Shown: positions 24,980 to 34,801 of the stretch, one piece after another
Layout: every line of letters starts with the position of its first letter
Numbering within the stretch: position 1 is the first letter of the stretch
DNA from: Lamprocystis purpurea DSM 4197
GTDB lineage: Bacteria > Pseudomonadota > Gammaproteobacteria > Chromatiales > Chromatiaceae
Length of the DNA: 64,000 nt
Assembly: GCF_000379525.1 (NCBI RefSeq)
Contig: NZ_KB902531.1
Location: 79,616 to 143,615 of the forward strand
Reading direction: 5' to 3'
Position numbers and translations under genes: made by a program
The notes under the pieces: model-generated
Told to the model about the DNA's origin: nothing
The model's input: the letters and a program-made list of their open reading frames with translations, nothing else
Databases searched by the model: none

Positions 24980-27106
24980 ATGACCGTGCCGACCGCTGCA
25001 TCCACCGCCAGCCTGATCGGCGTATTTGGGTATGGCCTCAGCGCGTTGCTCTTCGCACTGCTCGGCACGGTCTTGCTCACTGGTTGGCATGGCCGACTGC
25101 AGGGCGGACTCCTGGTGTTCGCCGTTTTCACCAGTGCTCTGTGGGGCGGGTTCCTCGCCTGGCAGGCGACCTCCTACACCTTGCCGATCGAATGGATCTG
25201 GATCTGCGAGGCACTCCGCAACCTGGCCTGGGTCCTGTTTCTCATCCGGTTGCTGGAGTTGCAGGCCGCAGGCCATCGTGCGCGCAAGCGGCTGCTGCGC
25301 TGGGTACGACTCGGCGCGCTGGGGGTCACGCTACTGCTGGTGTTGCCGCTGAATGGGTTCGTGGCCTGGGCCCAGCCCTGGGTTCGTGCCGATCTCGGCG
25401 CGCTGCGTCTGGTCTTTGCCTTGTTGACCGCGGTTGCTGGTCTGGTACTCATCGAGCAGGTGTTCCGCAATACGCCCTGGCAGCATCGCTGGGGAGTCAA
25501 GTACCTGTGTCTGGGTGTCGGCGGGCTCTTCGCGTTCGACTTCTTTTTTTTCGCCGATGCCTTGCTGTTTCAACGCCTGGATAAGGACATCTGGCTTGCC
25601 CGCGGCGCGGCCAGCGTCTTGGCCGCACCGCTGATCGGACTTTCGGCGGCGCGTAATCCGCAGTGGTCGTTCGATCTTTTCGTCTCGCGCACGGCCGTCT
25701 TTCATTCCACGGCCTTGTTCGCAGCCGGTGTCTATTTGCTCGTCATGGCCCTCGTCGGCTATTACATCCGCTATTACGGCGGCGAGTGGAGTGCCGCCAT
25801 TCAGATCGCGTTTTTCTTTGGTGCGGGAATGGTTCTGATCGCGCTGCTGTTCTCGGGACATCTGCGGTCGCGGCTCAAGGTATTCGTCAGCAAGCATTTC
25901 TTCAAGCACCGGTATGACTATCGGGAGGAGTGGCTGCACCTGATCGACGTGTTATCGGGCAGGGTGCTCCAGGCAACGCTGCCGGAGCGGGTGGTCTTTG
26001 CGCTCGCTGAACTCGTCGACAGTCCCGGCGGGGTGCTCTGGCTGCGCAATGACGGTGGGCGGTACGAGCACGCGCGGGCCTGGAACCTGGCGGAAGCGAC
26101 GGTGGACAAAGCCACCGATATGACGCAACTGGCAGGGTTTCTGGAGCGGCGTCATCCGGTGATCGATCTCGCGGAGTTGCGCCGTGAGCCCGACGCCTAC
26201 GACGGACTCGAGGTGCCGGCCGGGCTGCTTGCGGACGAACGGTTGTGGTTGATCGTGCCGCTGCGGCACGACGACGCACTGCTGGGCTTCGTCATTCTGG
26301 TGGGTCCGCGCGCCCCGCAGGTCGTCAACTGGGAGGTCATGGATATGTTGAAGACTGCCGGACGTCAGGCCGCGAGTTTCCTGGCCCTCGATCACGCGGC
26401 CCAGGCGCTGGCGGATGCGCGCCAGTTCGAGGGGTTCAATCGGTTGTCCGCATTCGTCGTCCATGATCTCAAGAACCTGATTGCGCAGCTGTCGCTGGTC
26501 GTGAAAAATGCAGAGCGCCACCGCCGGAATCCGGCCTTCGTGGACGACGCGATCGATACCATTAAACATTCAGTGGATAAGATGAGTCGGCTGCTGGCGC
26601 AACTCCGCGACCAGCAGCAGCGCGCCGCGGGCGTCCAAGTGGACCTGCGTCGGGTGGTGGCGGAGGTGGTTCGCGCGCGCTCGGTCCAGGATCCGGTGCC
26701 GGTGCTGGACATGTCGGTGCAGAACCCGTTGAACCTGTGCGTCGACCCTGATCGTTTGACGTCGGTCCTCTCTCACGCGGTGCAGAACGCACAGGAGGCG
26801 ACGCCGCGGGACGGTCGCGTGGTGGTGCGACTTCAGCAGTCCGGCGCCGCGGCGGTCATCGAAGTCCGCGACAACGGTGTCGGGATGGATCCCGACTTTG
26901 TCCGGGAGCGACTGTTCACGCCGTTCGATTCGACCAAGGGACTCACCGGCATGGGGATCGGCGCCTACGAAGCGCGTGAATTCATCGTTTCAATCGGCGG
27001 GCAGGTCTTCGTGGAAAGCGCACTTGGACATGGTACCGTGTTCCGGATCCTGATTCCGGTCGAGGCGGCCGAGGCTCAGGCCGAGTTTGCCGTTTCGGCG
27101 GGTTGA
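24980..27106 (+). CDS. prsK: PEP-CTERM system histidine kinase PrsK
   Basis: A 708-residue sensor kinase. The N-terminal about 300 residues are a seven- to nine-helix membrane region, followed by a GAF domain (about 330-480). The transmitter has the phosphoacceptor region FVVHDLKNLIAQLSLV with His495, an N-box region (AVQNAQEATPRDG) and the G boxes VRDNGVGMDP and GMGIGAYEAREFI. The HDLKN form and membrane layout are those of PrsK, partner of PrsR in exosortase/PEP-CTERM loci. It starts 6 bp after the sugar transferase and its stop abuts the prsR start, so they are co-transcribed. Confidence 0.88.
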   Translation: MTVPTAASTASLIGVFGYGLSALLFALLGTVLLTGWHGRLQGGLLVFAVFTSALWGGFLAWQATSYTLPIEWIWICEALRNLAWVLFLIRLLELQAAGHRARKRLLRWVRLGALGVTLLLVLPLNGFVAWAQPWVRADLGALRLVFALLTAVAGLVLIEQVFRNTPWQHRWGVKYLCLGVGGLFAFDFFFFADALLFQRLDKDIWLARGAASVLAAPLIGLSAARNPQWSFDLFVSRTAVFHSTALFAAGVYLLVMALVGYYIRYYGGEWSAAIQIAFFFGAGMVLIALLFSGHLRSRLKVFVSKHFFKHRYDYREEWLHLIDVLSGRVLQATLPERVVFALAELVDSPGGVLWLRNDGGRYEHARAWNLAEATVDKATDMTQLAGFLERRHPVIDLAELRREPDAYDGLEVPAGLLADERLWLIVPLRHDDALLGFVILVGPRAPQVVNWEVMDMLKTAGRQAASFLALDHAAQALADARQFEGFNRLSAFVVHDLKNLIAQLSLVVKNAERHRRNPAFVDDAIDTIKHSVDKMSRLLAQLRDQQQRAAGVQVDLRRVVAEVVRARSVQDPVPVLDMSVQNPLNLCVDPDRLTSVLSHAVQNAQEATPRDGRVVVRLQQSGAAAVIEVRDNGVGMDPDFVRERLFTPFDSTKGLTGMGIGAYEAREFIVSIGGQVFVESALGHGTVFRILIPVEAAEAQAEFAVSAG

Positions 27107-28465
27107 ATGATGGACGAAATGAACAATCGGTTGTTGATCGTCGAGGACGATCTCGGGCTGCGGGGCCAGTTGCGTTGGAGCTTCGATCGCTTCGAGATCG
27201 CCGTCGCGGGTGATCGGGAGGGAGCGCTCGCGGAGGTGCGGCGTTTCGAGCCGGGGGTGGTGCTGCTCGATCTCGGGCTGCCGCCGGACCCCGGCGGGGT
27301 CAGTGAGGGCTACCGCACCTTGGCGGAGATTCTGACGATCGCCCCGACCATCAAGGTCATCGTGGTCACCGGTCATGATGACCGCGGCAACGCGGTCCGT
27401 GCCATTGGCATGGGTGCCTACGACTTTTACGAGAAGCCGATCGATCTGGAAATCCTGGCGCTCATGGTGGCGCGTGCCGGCCGTCTGAATTGGCTCGAAG
27501 CGGAGAACCGCAAGCTGTCTTCCGCCGCCTCGACCTCCCCGTTTCGCGAGTTGATCGCGGTCAGCCCCGAGATGCTCAAGGTTTGCCGCATGGTCGAGAA
27601 ATTGGGACCGACCGATGCGACGACCCTGATCCTGGGCGAGAGCGGTACGGGTAAGGAAATCCTGGTGCGGATCCTGCATTCGCTGAGCGGCCGTGCCGGT
27701 AAGAAGTTGGTGGCGATCAACTGCGCGGCCATCCCCGAGAACCTGCTGGAAAGCGAGTTGTTCGGGTACGAGAAGGGCGCTTTTACCGGGGCCGTCAAGA
27801 GCACCCCGGGCAAGATCGAGTTGGCCGAAGGTGGGCTCCTGTTCCTCGATGAAATTGGTGACCTCCCGTTGGCTCTGCAGTGTAAGCTCCTGCGGTTTCT
27901 CCAAGAGCGGGTCATCGAGCGGGTCGGCGGGCGGCGGGAGATTCCGGTGGACGTGCGCGTCGTGTGCGCGACCCATCAGGACCTGTTGGCGCTGATCAAC
28001 GAGGGCCGCTTCCGTGAAGACCTCTATTACCGCATCAACGAGACCAGTATTGTCGTACCGCCGCTGCGCGCCCGCGGCGGCGATACCCTGGTGCTGGCGC
28101 GCGCTTTTCTGCGCCGTTTTGCCATGCAGCACAAACGGCCCATCCGGGACTTCACCGCTAACGCGTTACGCCTGATTGAACAATACCCCTGGCCGGGGAA
28201 TGTGCGGGAGCTGGAGAATCGGATCAAGCGTGCGGTGATCATGGCCGACGGCACTGAACTGAGCCCTGAGGATCTGGATCTCAACGATACGCTGGCACCC
28301 CCGGAGCCATTCAATCTGCGCGAGATCCGGGATCTCGCCGAGCAGCGGGCGATCCAGCGGGCCATGATCATCACGGAGAACAACATATCACGCACCGCCG
28401 ATCTTTTGGGTGTGACCCGTCCGACACTCTACAACCTGATGAAGAAACATGACTTGTCCTGCTGA
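27107..28465 (+). CDS. prsR: PEP-CTERM response regulator PrsR (sigma-54 activator)
   Basis: A 452-residue NtrC-class regulator. The receiver domain has phosphoacceptor Asp55 (LLDLGLPPDPGG). The AAA+ domain has GESGTGKE (177-184), the sigma-54 contact GAFTGA and Walker B LLFLDEIGDL. A C-terminal Fis-type helix-turn-helix is present (ITENNISRTADLLGVTRPTL). The DPGGVSEGYRTL insertion after the Asp is typical of PrsR. It directly follows prsK and should activate sigma-54 promoters of PEP-CTERM protein and exopolysaccharide genes. I did not find a clear sigma-54 site in this window. Confidence 0.9.
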   Translation: MMDEMNNRLLIVEDDLGLRGQLRWSFDRFEIAVAGDREGALAEVRRFEPGVVLLDLGLPPDPGGVSEGYRTLAEILTIAPTIKVIVVTGHDDRGNAVRAIGMGAYDFYEKPIDLEILALMVARAGRLNWLEAENRKLSSAASTSPFRELIAVSPEMLKVCRMVEKLGPTDATTLILGESGTGKEILVRILHSLSGRAGKKLVAINCAAIPENLLESELFGYEKGAFTGAVKSTPGKIELAEGGLLFLDEIGDLPLALQCKLLRFLQERVIERVGGRREIPVDVRVVCATHQDLLALINEGRFREDLYYRINETSIVVPPLRARGGDTLVLARAFLRRFAMQHKRPIRDFTANALRLIEQYPWPGNVRELENRIKRAVIMADGTELSPEDLDLNDTLAPPEPFNLREIRDLAEQRAIQRAMIITENNISRTADLLGVTRPTLYNLMKKHDLSC

Positions 28466-28493
28466 ACCGGTACGCTTGAGAGAGGTGACTGGC

Positions 28494-31268
28494 ATGGCTT
28501 TGAGAAGAATGAGCATGCGTCGCGTGGCGGCGGCGCTGGCGCTGTTGGTGGGCCTGGCCGGCGGCGCATCCGTGGCCTCCGAAGCCACGGACAAGGCCCG
28601 TCTCTCTATCGAGAAAGGTGACCTGCGCTCAGCCACCATCGAGTTGAAGAACAGGTTACAGAAGGACCCGAATGATGCCGCCGCCCGCCTCTTGCTGGCG
28701 CAGATCTATCTGCAGGTCGGCAATGGCGCCGCCGCGGAGAAGGAACTGCGCAGCGCGAGCGACCTGGGGGCGGATGCGTCCTTGTGGCGGCTCGAATTGA
28801 TTGCGGCACTGATCGCCCAAGCGAAATATGACGAGGCCCTGGCGCGCTTGGATGCCGCCGCCGACCTATCCGCCGCTGATCAGGTGCGCGCCTTCATTCT
28901 GCGCGCTGATGTCGCGCTGGGGCAGGACCAACCCGAGGTCGCGCGTGCCGGCTATCGCCAGGCACTGGCCCTGGACCCCAACAGCGAGTTGGCCGGTCTG
29001 GGACTGCTGCGGGTCGCGCTCAAGGAGGGTGATCAGGCGGCGACGGTCAGCGCCGCGGATGCCTTCCTGCGGCAGTTCCCCGATAATCCCGAGGCCTTGT
29101 TGATCCGGGCCGAGTCCTATCGCATCGCGGGTGACAACGCGGCCGCCCTGGCCTTGTTCGAGCGGGTGCTGGCCGTCGATCCGCGGCGTTTGGCGGCCCG
29201 CCTGGGTCGGGCCACGGTTTTGATCGGTATGCAGAACCTGGACGAGGCGCGCAAGGAGTTGGCCAAGGCCGATGAGTTGCAACAAGAGGTCCCGCTGACG
29301 TTCTATCTGCGTGGTGTCATCCAATTTCAGGAACGGAACTGGACACAGGCGGGCGAGTCGTTCGATCGGGTCCTGTCCGCCATCCCCGGTCACCTGCAGA
29401 GCCAACTGCTGCTCGGCATCATTCGCTATAGTGAAGGCGAGTTGGAAATTGCCGATGAGTATCTGAGCAAGGTCGTCGAGGCGACGCCGGGCAATCTGCA
29501 GGCCCGTAAGGTGCTGGCGGCGACGCGGATCAAACAGCGTGAGCCGCAGCGCGCGATTCAGATCCTGGAGCCCGTCGCTCAGGATGGGGACCCGCAGACC
29601 CTGGCTTTGCTGGGCAGCGCCTATATGCTGCAAGGTGATCAGGAGCGGGGTCAGGAATGGCTCAACCGGGCGGTCGAAAAGGCTCCGGACGTGGCCGCGC
29701 TGCGCACCCAACTGGCGCTCTCGCTGCTGGCCGGCGGCGAGACCGGCAAGGCCATCGATGCACTGCAATCCGCGGTCGACTTGGGCCAGGACATCCTGCA
29801 AGCGGATGTGTTGCTGGTGCTCGCCCATCTGAAGAAACAGGAGTACGAGCAGGCGTTGGAGGCCAGCAAGCGCCTCGAGCAGCGGCGGGCCGAGTCTCCT
29901 ATCCCCTACAACTTGACCGGTCTTGCCTATCTGGCCAAGGGGGATCTGCCAAGTGCCCGTGAGCGTTTTGAAAAGGCCCTGGCGGTGGACTCCGCATTCC
30001 TCACCGCCGAGACCAATCTGGCGCGGATCGATGTCGCAAACAAGGATTTCGACGCCGCGGCGCGGCGGTATGATCAGGTGCTGAAGGCCGATCCGAAGCA
30101 CCTGGGCGCCATGATGGGCCTGGCCGCCTTGGCCGAGCTGCGCAACGATCCGGACGCCCTGGTGGCCGCCCTGGAGCGCGCCAAGGATGCCAGTCCGGGC
30201 GCCGCCCAACCCGGGCTCCTCTTGGCCCGGTTCTATATGACCCGGGGTGACTATCTCAAGGCCTTGGCCGTGGCCAGCGAACTGAGCGCCCGCTTCCCTG
30301 ACGACGAACCGGTGCTCCTGATGCTGGCGCGCGCCCAGACCCTGGGTGGTCAGGTGCCCAATGCGATCCGTTCATTCGACCTGCTGCTCCAAAAGAACCC
30401 GAACGACCCACAGATCCATTACCTCGCGGGCGGGGCGCGCTTGAAAGGACAAGACCAGTCCGGTGCACAGCAGGCGTTTCGGCAAGCCCTGGCGCTCAAG
30501 CCCGACTTCGTGGATGCCAAGGTGGCGCTGGCCGCGGTGTTGCTGGATGCCGCCGATACCGATGCGGCACTGCAGATCGCCAGGGAACTGCAGCAGTCCT
30601 TCCCGGAGGCGGCGATCGGCTATCGGATCGAAGGCAGCGTCCAGGTCGCCAGACGCGACCTCAAAGCCGCGGTTGCGGTATTCACGACGGCGTTTGCGCA
30701 TGAAAAGACGAGCTTGGCAGCGCGGCAACTCGCCGAGGTCATGAGTCAAACCGGCGATACCGGCGGCGCCGTGGCCCTGCTCGAGGATTGGGTGAAAACC
30801 AACCCCGATGACCTGGATGTCCAGGCGATGCTGGGGCTCTTACTGCAGCAGACGGGGCGTTCCCAGGATGCCATCGCGATCTATGAGTCCGTGATGGCGA
30901 AGGCGCCGGCGAAGAACGCGCTGTTGCTGAATAATCTTGCCTGGCTCTACCACACTGCGGGTGATGCGCGGGCTCAGGCCACCGCCAAGGAGGCTTACGA
31001 TCTCGCCCCGAACCGACCGGAGATCGCCGACACCTACGGCTGGATTCTCTACAACGCGGGGCGTAAAGAGGATGGGCTGTCGATTCTGCAACAGGCTTAT
31101 CTGGCTTTCCCGACCCAAACCGAGATCGGCTATCACGTGGCCGTCGCCCTGGAGAGTCTGGGACGCAACGACGAGGCGATCGGGGTGCTGCGCAAGGTCG
31201 TGCGCGACAACCCCAACTCGGCGCAGGCCGCGGATGCGGCGGCGCTGCTCAAGAAACTGGGTGGCTGA
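28494..31268 (+). CDS. prsT: PEP-CTERM system TPR-repeat protein PrsT
   Basis: A 924-residue secreted protein made almost wholly of tetratricopeptide repeats, from residue 30 to the C-terminus. Examples are LLLAQIYLQVGNGAAAEKEL, VLVLAHLKKQEYEQALEAS and NLAWLYHTAGDARAQATAKE. A signal peptide (about 1-28, MALRRMSMRRVAAALALLVG) directs export. The ATG at 28494 is preceded by a GAGAGAGG ribosome site; an upstream in-frame start would overlap the prsR end and interrupt the signal peptide. It is the standard third member of prsK-prsR-prsT, likely a periplasmic scaffold for polysaccharide or sorted-protein export. Confidence 0.88.
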   Translation: MALRRMSMRRVAAALALLVGLAGGASVASEATDKARLSIEKGDLRSATIELKNRLQKDPNDAAARLLLAQIYLQVGNGAAAEKELRSASDLGADASLWRLELIAALIAQAKYDEALARLDAAADLSAADQVRAFILRADVALGQDQPEVARAGYRQALALDPNSELAGLGLLRVALKEGDQAATVSAADAFLRQFPDNPEALLIRAESYRIAGDNAAALALFERVLAVDPRRLAARLGRATVLIGMQNLDEARKELAKADELQQEVPLTFYLRGVIQFQERNWTQAGESFDRVLSAIPGHLQSQLLLGIIRYSEGELEIADEYLSKVVEATPGNLQARKVLAATRIKQREPQRAIQILEPVAQDGDPQTLALLGSAYMLQGDQERGQEWLNRAVEKAPDVAALRTQLALSLLAGGETGKAIDALQSAVDLGQDILQADVLLVLAHLKKQEYEQALEASKRLEQRRAESPIPYNLTGLAYLAKGDLPSARERFEKALAVDSAFLTAETNLARIDVANKDFDAAARRYDQVLKADPKHLGAMMGLAALAELRNDPDALVAALERAKDASPGAAQPGLLLARFYMTRGDYLKALAVASELSARFPDDEPVLLMLARAQTLGGQVPNAIRSFDLLLQKNPNDPQIHYLAGGARLKGQDQSGAQQAFRQALALKPDFVDAKVALAAVLLDAADTDAALQIARELQQSFPEAAIGYRIEGSVQVARRDLKAAVAVFTTAFAHEKTSLAARQLAEVMSQTGDTGGAVALLEDWVKTNPDDLDVQAMLGLLLQQTGRSQDAIAIYESVMAKAPAKNALLLNNLAWLYHTAGDARAQATAKEAYDLAPNRPEIADTYGWILYNAGRKEDGLSILQQAYLAFPTQTEIGYHVAVALESLGRNDEAIGVLRKVVRDNPNSAQAADAAALLKKLGG

Positions 31269-31291
31269 TCCGCGGCCCCCGCGCGCCACGA

Positions 31292-32611
31292 TCAAGTGCG
31301 GTCCCGACAGGCTGCCGGGGATGCGGGCCAGGCGCTCAAGGCCAGGCGGGCGCTGCCGTAAGCCGCTTCCTGGTGCTCGGCCATGACCACCGGGACTCCC
31401 AGGGCGCGTGCGCGCAGTGCGGTCCAGGCCGGGTTGGCGGCGCCGCCGCCGATGCTGATCACCCGCCGCGGCGGCGGTGCACCAAGTTCACGCAGCAGCC
31501 GATACCCCTCGGCCTCGATGGCGGCCACCCCTTCCAGCAGGCCCTGCAGGAAGCGTCCGCGATCCGCCGGGCGCGGTTCGAGCCGAGGTGCCAGCGTCGG
31601 ATCATAGCGGGGGAAGCGCTCGCCGGGACCGGGCAGGGGATAGTAGTCGAGACCGCTGGCGCCGGTGGTGTCGAGTTGTGCCGACACGATGCGGATCTCG
31701 TCCAGGCTGAAGTGCTGCAAGAGCACGGCCCCGCCGCTGTTGGACGCGCCGCCCACCAGCCAGCCGTCGCCGAAGCGGTGGCTGTAAACGCCGTGGCGGG
31801 CTGACTCGACCGGGTGCGGCGAGAGCAGTTTGAGGACCAGAGTGGAACCCAGGCAGCTCACCGCATCGCCGGGTTGTCCGGCGCCGGTGGCAATGACTGC
31901 CGCGGTGCTGTCGGTGGTCCCCGCGCAGACCATGGTCGCTGATGACAAGCCCAGTGCGTCCGCCAGGGCGGGATCCAGGGTGCCGATCGGGTATCCGGGT
32001 GCCACCACCTCCGGCAGGCGGACGTGGGTCGGGAGGCACGTCCGGACCCACGCGGGCCACATCAGACGGGCCGCATCGAAACCCAACTTCAGCGCGTTGT
32101 TCCAGTCGCCGCGGCCATAGCGGCCGGCGAGCCGTCCGCTCACCCAGTCCGCCTGATGCAGGGCCAGGATGTCCTGTTGTCCGGTGTGCTCCGCTGCCAG
32201 GTGGATCAGCTTGGCCAGGCTCGAGGTCGGCCCGCGCGCCGGGCTCTGCGCCGGCGCTGCCCGGTCGATCGCCGCGGCCGCCGTGATCGCGCGACGGTCG
32301 TTGTACATCAGGGCCGGACCCAGCGGCGTGCCGTCGAGGCCGGCAAGCATCAGGGAGGCGGAGGTCCCGTCCACCGCCAGGCCGGCGCTGCGGCGACCGG
32401 GCAACTGGGCGGCCAGCGCACGCAGGACGCGGCACACGGCCGCCCACCAGACCGCGGGGTCCTGTTGCGACCAGCCCGGCGCGGGGCGCTCCGGCGGCGG
32501 CAACCCCACGCGCGCGTCCGCCAGCGTCACGCCGTCGGCGTCCACCGCCACCGCCCGACAGCCCGAGGTGCCGAGGTCGATGCCGATCCAATAATTCAGC
32601 GATTCCTTCAT
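31292..32611 (-). CDS. FGGY-family carbohydrate kinase (xylulokinase/ribulokinase-like)
   Basis: A 439-residue sugar kinase with both FGGY actin-like domains. The ATP-phosphate loop is IGIDLGTSGCRAVAVD (9-24). The substrate-side VDGTSASLMLAGLDGTPL resembles the D-ribulose-kinase-like group. The second domain has CAGTTDSTAAVIATGAGQPG and the adenosine motif ISIGGGAANPAW. It is shorter than E. coli XylB (484). It is convergent with prsT and divergent from the MBL/GGDEF gene. No pentose-pathway neighbour helps fix the substrate. Confidence 0.78.
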   Translation of the reverse strand: MKESLNYWIGIDLGTSGCRAVAVDADGVTLADARVGLPPPERPAPGWSQQDPAVWWAAVCRVLRALAAQLPGRRSAGLAVDGTSASLMLAGLDGTPLGPALMYNDRRAITAAAAIDRAAPAQSPARGPTSSLAKLIHLAAEHTGQQDILALHQADWVSGRLAGRYGRGDWNNALKLGFDAARLMWPAWVRTCLPTHVRLPEVVAPGYPIGTLDPALADALGLSSATMVCAGTTDSTAAVIATGAGQPGDAVSCLGSTLVLKLLSPHPVESARHGVYSHRFGDGWLVGGASNSGGAVLLQHFSLDEIRIVSAQLDTTGASGLDYYPLPGPGERFPRYDPTLAPRLEPRPADRGRFLQGLLEGVAAIEAEGYRLLRELGAPPPRRVISIGGGAANPAWTALRARALGVPVVMAEHQEAAYGSARLALSAWPASPAACRDRT

Positions 32612-32759
32612 TTTTTTACCGGTAATTCACGCGGCGTTCACATTGCATTGTCGTCCGACGCGCCGGGATGCGGAGCGGGTACAATCGACAGCCTTCGGGC
32701 GATTGTCCCACACCGCTCCCGACGCCGCCCCGCGTCCGGACCCTGCAAGGGAATTCCCC

Positions 32760-34592
32760 ATGGATACGAACCTTACCCATCTCGTCGGGGTCGACACCCA
32801 GCATGCCGTGCAGATCGCGCCGCGTGTCTGGTGGGTTGGGCATGTGCTGGACGACGATGTCTTTCAGTGTCATGTCTATCTGCTCGAACAGGGAGACCAA
32901 TCGGTGCTGTTCGACCCCGGTTCGCGCCTGACCTTTGCCGGGACCCTGCGCAAGATCGAGGAGGTGATCCCATTCACCAATATCCGCTATTTCGTCTGCC
33001 ACCACCAGGACCCGGACATCGCCGCGGCCATGCCGTTGATCGACGAGATGATCGATCGCAAGGATGCGGTGCTGGTCACTCATTGGCGCACCCAGGCGTT
33101 GCTCAAGCACTATGGATTGAAGATGCCGTTCTGGCTGGTCGATGAGCACGGCTGGCGCCTGCCGCTGGTCGATCGGGAACTGCGCTTCATCTTCACCCCC
33201 TATGCGCACTTTCCGGGGGCAATCGCGAGCTTTGACCCGGCCACGGGCGTCTGCTTCTCCAGCGACCTCTTCGGCGGCTTCACCGAGCACCCGGCCCTGG
33301 TTGCCGCGGACGAGTCCTATTTCGAGGCCTTGCGGCCCTTCCATGAGCACTACATGCCCAGCCGCGACATCCTCGACTTCGCTCTGAGTCAGATCGAACG
33401 TCATCCGGTCAAGGTCATCGCCCCCCAGCATGGATCCATCATCCCGGAGCGGCTGGTGGCCTTCATGATCGACAAGCTGCGCCATCTGGACTGCGGTATC
33501 TATCTATTCGCGCGCGAGAACACCGACTTCGTCAAGCTCTCGCGGCTGAACCGGACACTGCGCGAAATCACCCAGACCATGCTGCTGTACCGCGATTTTC
33601 GCGACATCGCCGATCAACTCTTCCAGGTCGTGCAGAACAATCTGCCGGCGGACCGGATCGACTACTACGCGCTGATCGACGGCGATCAGGTCCTCACCCT
33701 GTCCCACGAGACCCGCTTCTCCGGTTTCGTCGGCGATGCCCCGCCGGATGTGACGCGCATCCTGGGCAAGAGCCGGGAGGATTGGGCGCAAGCCCATCAG
33801 GACGACCCCTTGATGGCGGGGCACCGATTGCACACGGGGGCCTTCTGCAGTCGTGGGGACGGGGCCGGGGGTCAGGTGCTGACCTTGCCCCTGTTCTCAC
33901 CCGAGCGCCACCGCCTGGAGGGAGCGGCCCTGATCCATCTGCACCAGGAGGTTCCGATCACCCCCGAGGAGGAGCAGGTGGTGCGGCAGATCGCCATGCC
34001 GCTGCAGGTCGCGCTGGAGCGCGAGGTGATTTATCGCACCATCGAAGCCGAGCGGCAGAAAGCCTATCAACGCTCGATTCGCGATCCGCTCACCGGGCTC
34101 TTCACCCGCGTCTACATGCTGGACGCGATGGAGCGCCATTGCAGTCTTCACGATCGCGACCCGAGCGCCCCCGTGGCGGCGTTGATGGTGGATGTCGACT
34201 ACTTCAAGCGCGTCAACGATACCCATGGTCACGGCGCGGGGGACGAGGTATTGAAGCAGGTGGCCGAGGTCCTGCGCAACAGCGTGCGGGAGGCCGACAT
34301 CCCGGTGCGCTACGGCGGCGAGGAGTTCATCTTGTTCCTGGTGGGGGCCAGCTCCGTCGGTGTCGCCGAGTACGCTGAGCGTATTCGCAGCGCCATCGAG
34401 CGTCACCCCTGCGCCTTGGGACCGGGGTTGTCCCTGAGCGTCACGGTGAGCATCGGGGTCGCCGAACGCCGGCAGCACGAACCGCTCGACGGACTGATCC
34501 GGCGCGCCGATGAGGCGCTCTATCGCGCCAAACAAGGCGGCCGCAACCGTGTCGAGCGCGCCGACGGTCGGGCTGGTCACCAAGGCGTTTGA
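32760..34592 (+). CDS. Di-iron MBL-fold (ODP-type) diguanylate cyclase
   Basis: A 610-residue cytoplasmic protein. An N-terminal metallo-beta-lactamase/ODP domain (about 10-255) carries VCHHQDPDI (His81-Asp86) in the metal-loop position, FSSDLFGG with the bridging Asp, and IAPQHGSII. This is the layout of flavodiiron-like oxygen-binding proteins rather than hydrolases. A linker or GAF-like region (about 270-440) leads to a GGDEF domain. Its active site is GGEEF (519-523), with the inhibitory RxxD site at 510-513 and DPLTGLFTR before it. It should make c-di-GMP in response to O2, NO or redox (inference). ATG 32760 follows AGGGAA. It is divergent from the FGGY kinase. Confidence 0.82.
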   Translation: MDTNLTHLVGVDTQHAVQIAPRVWWVGHVLDDDVFQCHVYLLEQGDQSVLFDPGSRLTFAGTLRKIEEVIPFTNIRYFVCHHQDPDIAAAMPLIDEMIDRKDAVLVTHWRTQALLKHYGLKMPFWLVDEHGWRLPLVDRELRFIFTPYAHFPGAIASFDPATGVCFSSDLFGGFTEHPALVAADESYFEALRPFHEHYMPSRDILDFALSQIERHPVKVIAPQHGSIIPERLVAFMIDKLRHLDCGIYLFARENTDFVKLSRLNRTLREITQTMLLYRDFRDIADQLFQVVQNNLPADRIDYYALIDGDQVLTLSHETRFSGFVGDAPPDVTRILGKSREDWAQAHQDDPLMAGHRLHTGAFCSRGDGAGGQVLTLPLFSPERHRLEGAALIHLHQEVPITPEEEQVVRQIAMPLQVALEREVIYRTIEAERQKAYQRSIRDPLTGLFTRVYMLDAMERHCSLHDRDPSAPVAALMVDVDYFKRVNDTHGHGAGDEVLKQVAEVLRNSVREADIPVRYGGEEFILFLVGASSVGVAEYAERIRSAIERHPCALGPGLSLSVTVSIGVAERRQHEPLDGLIRRADEALYRAKQGGRNRVERADGRAGHQGV

Positions 34593-34801
34593 TGGGCGAT
34601 GGCGGTGCATGTCCGTGCCCGATCTTGCACCCGACTGGGGCCGATGCCGCCTTCCCCTGGGGAATGACTGCGTTCCTCCTGCGCCAACCTGAAGCGCAGT
34701 AATGCGCTATGTTGTAGCGTATCGATCTCGCGGTGTAGTATGCCGCGCCGCATTGGTGCAAACCTTTGTGTTCGCTAACGACTGCACGACGAGGACGATC
34801 C

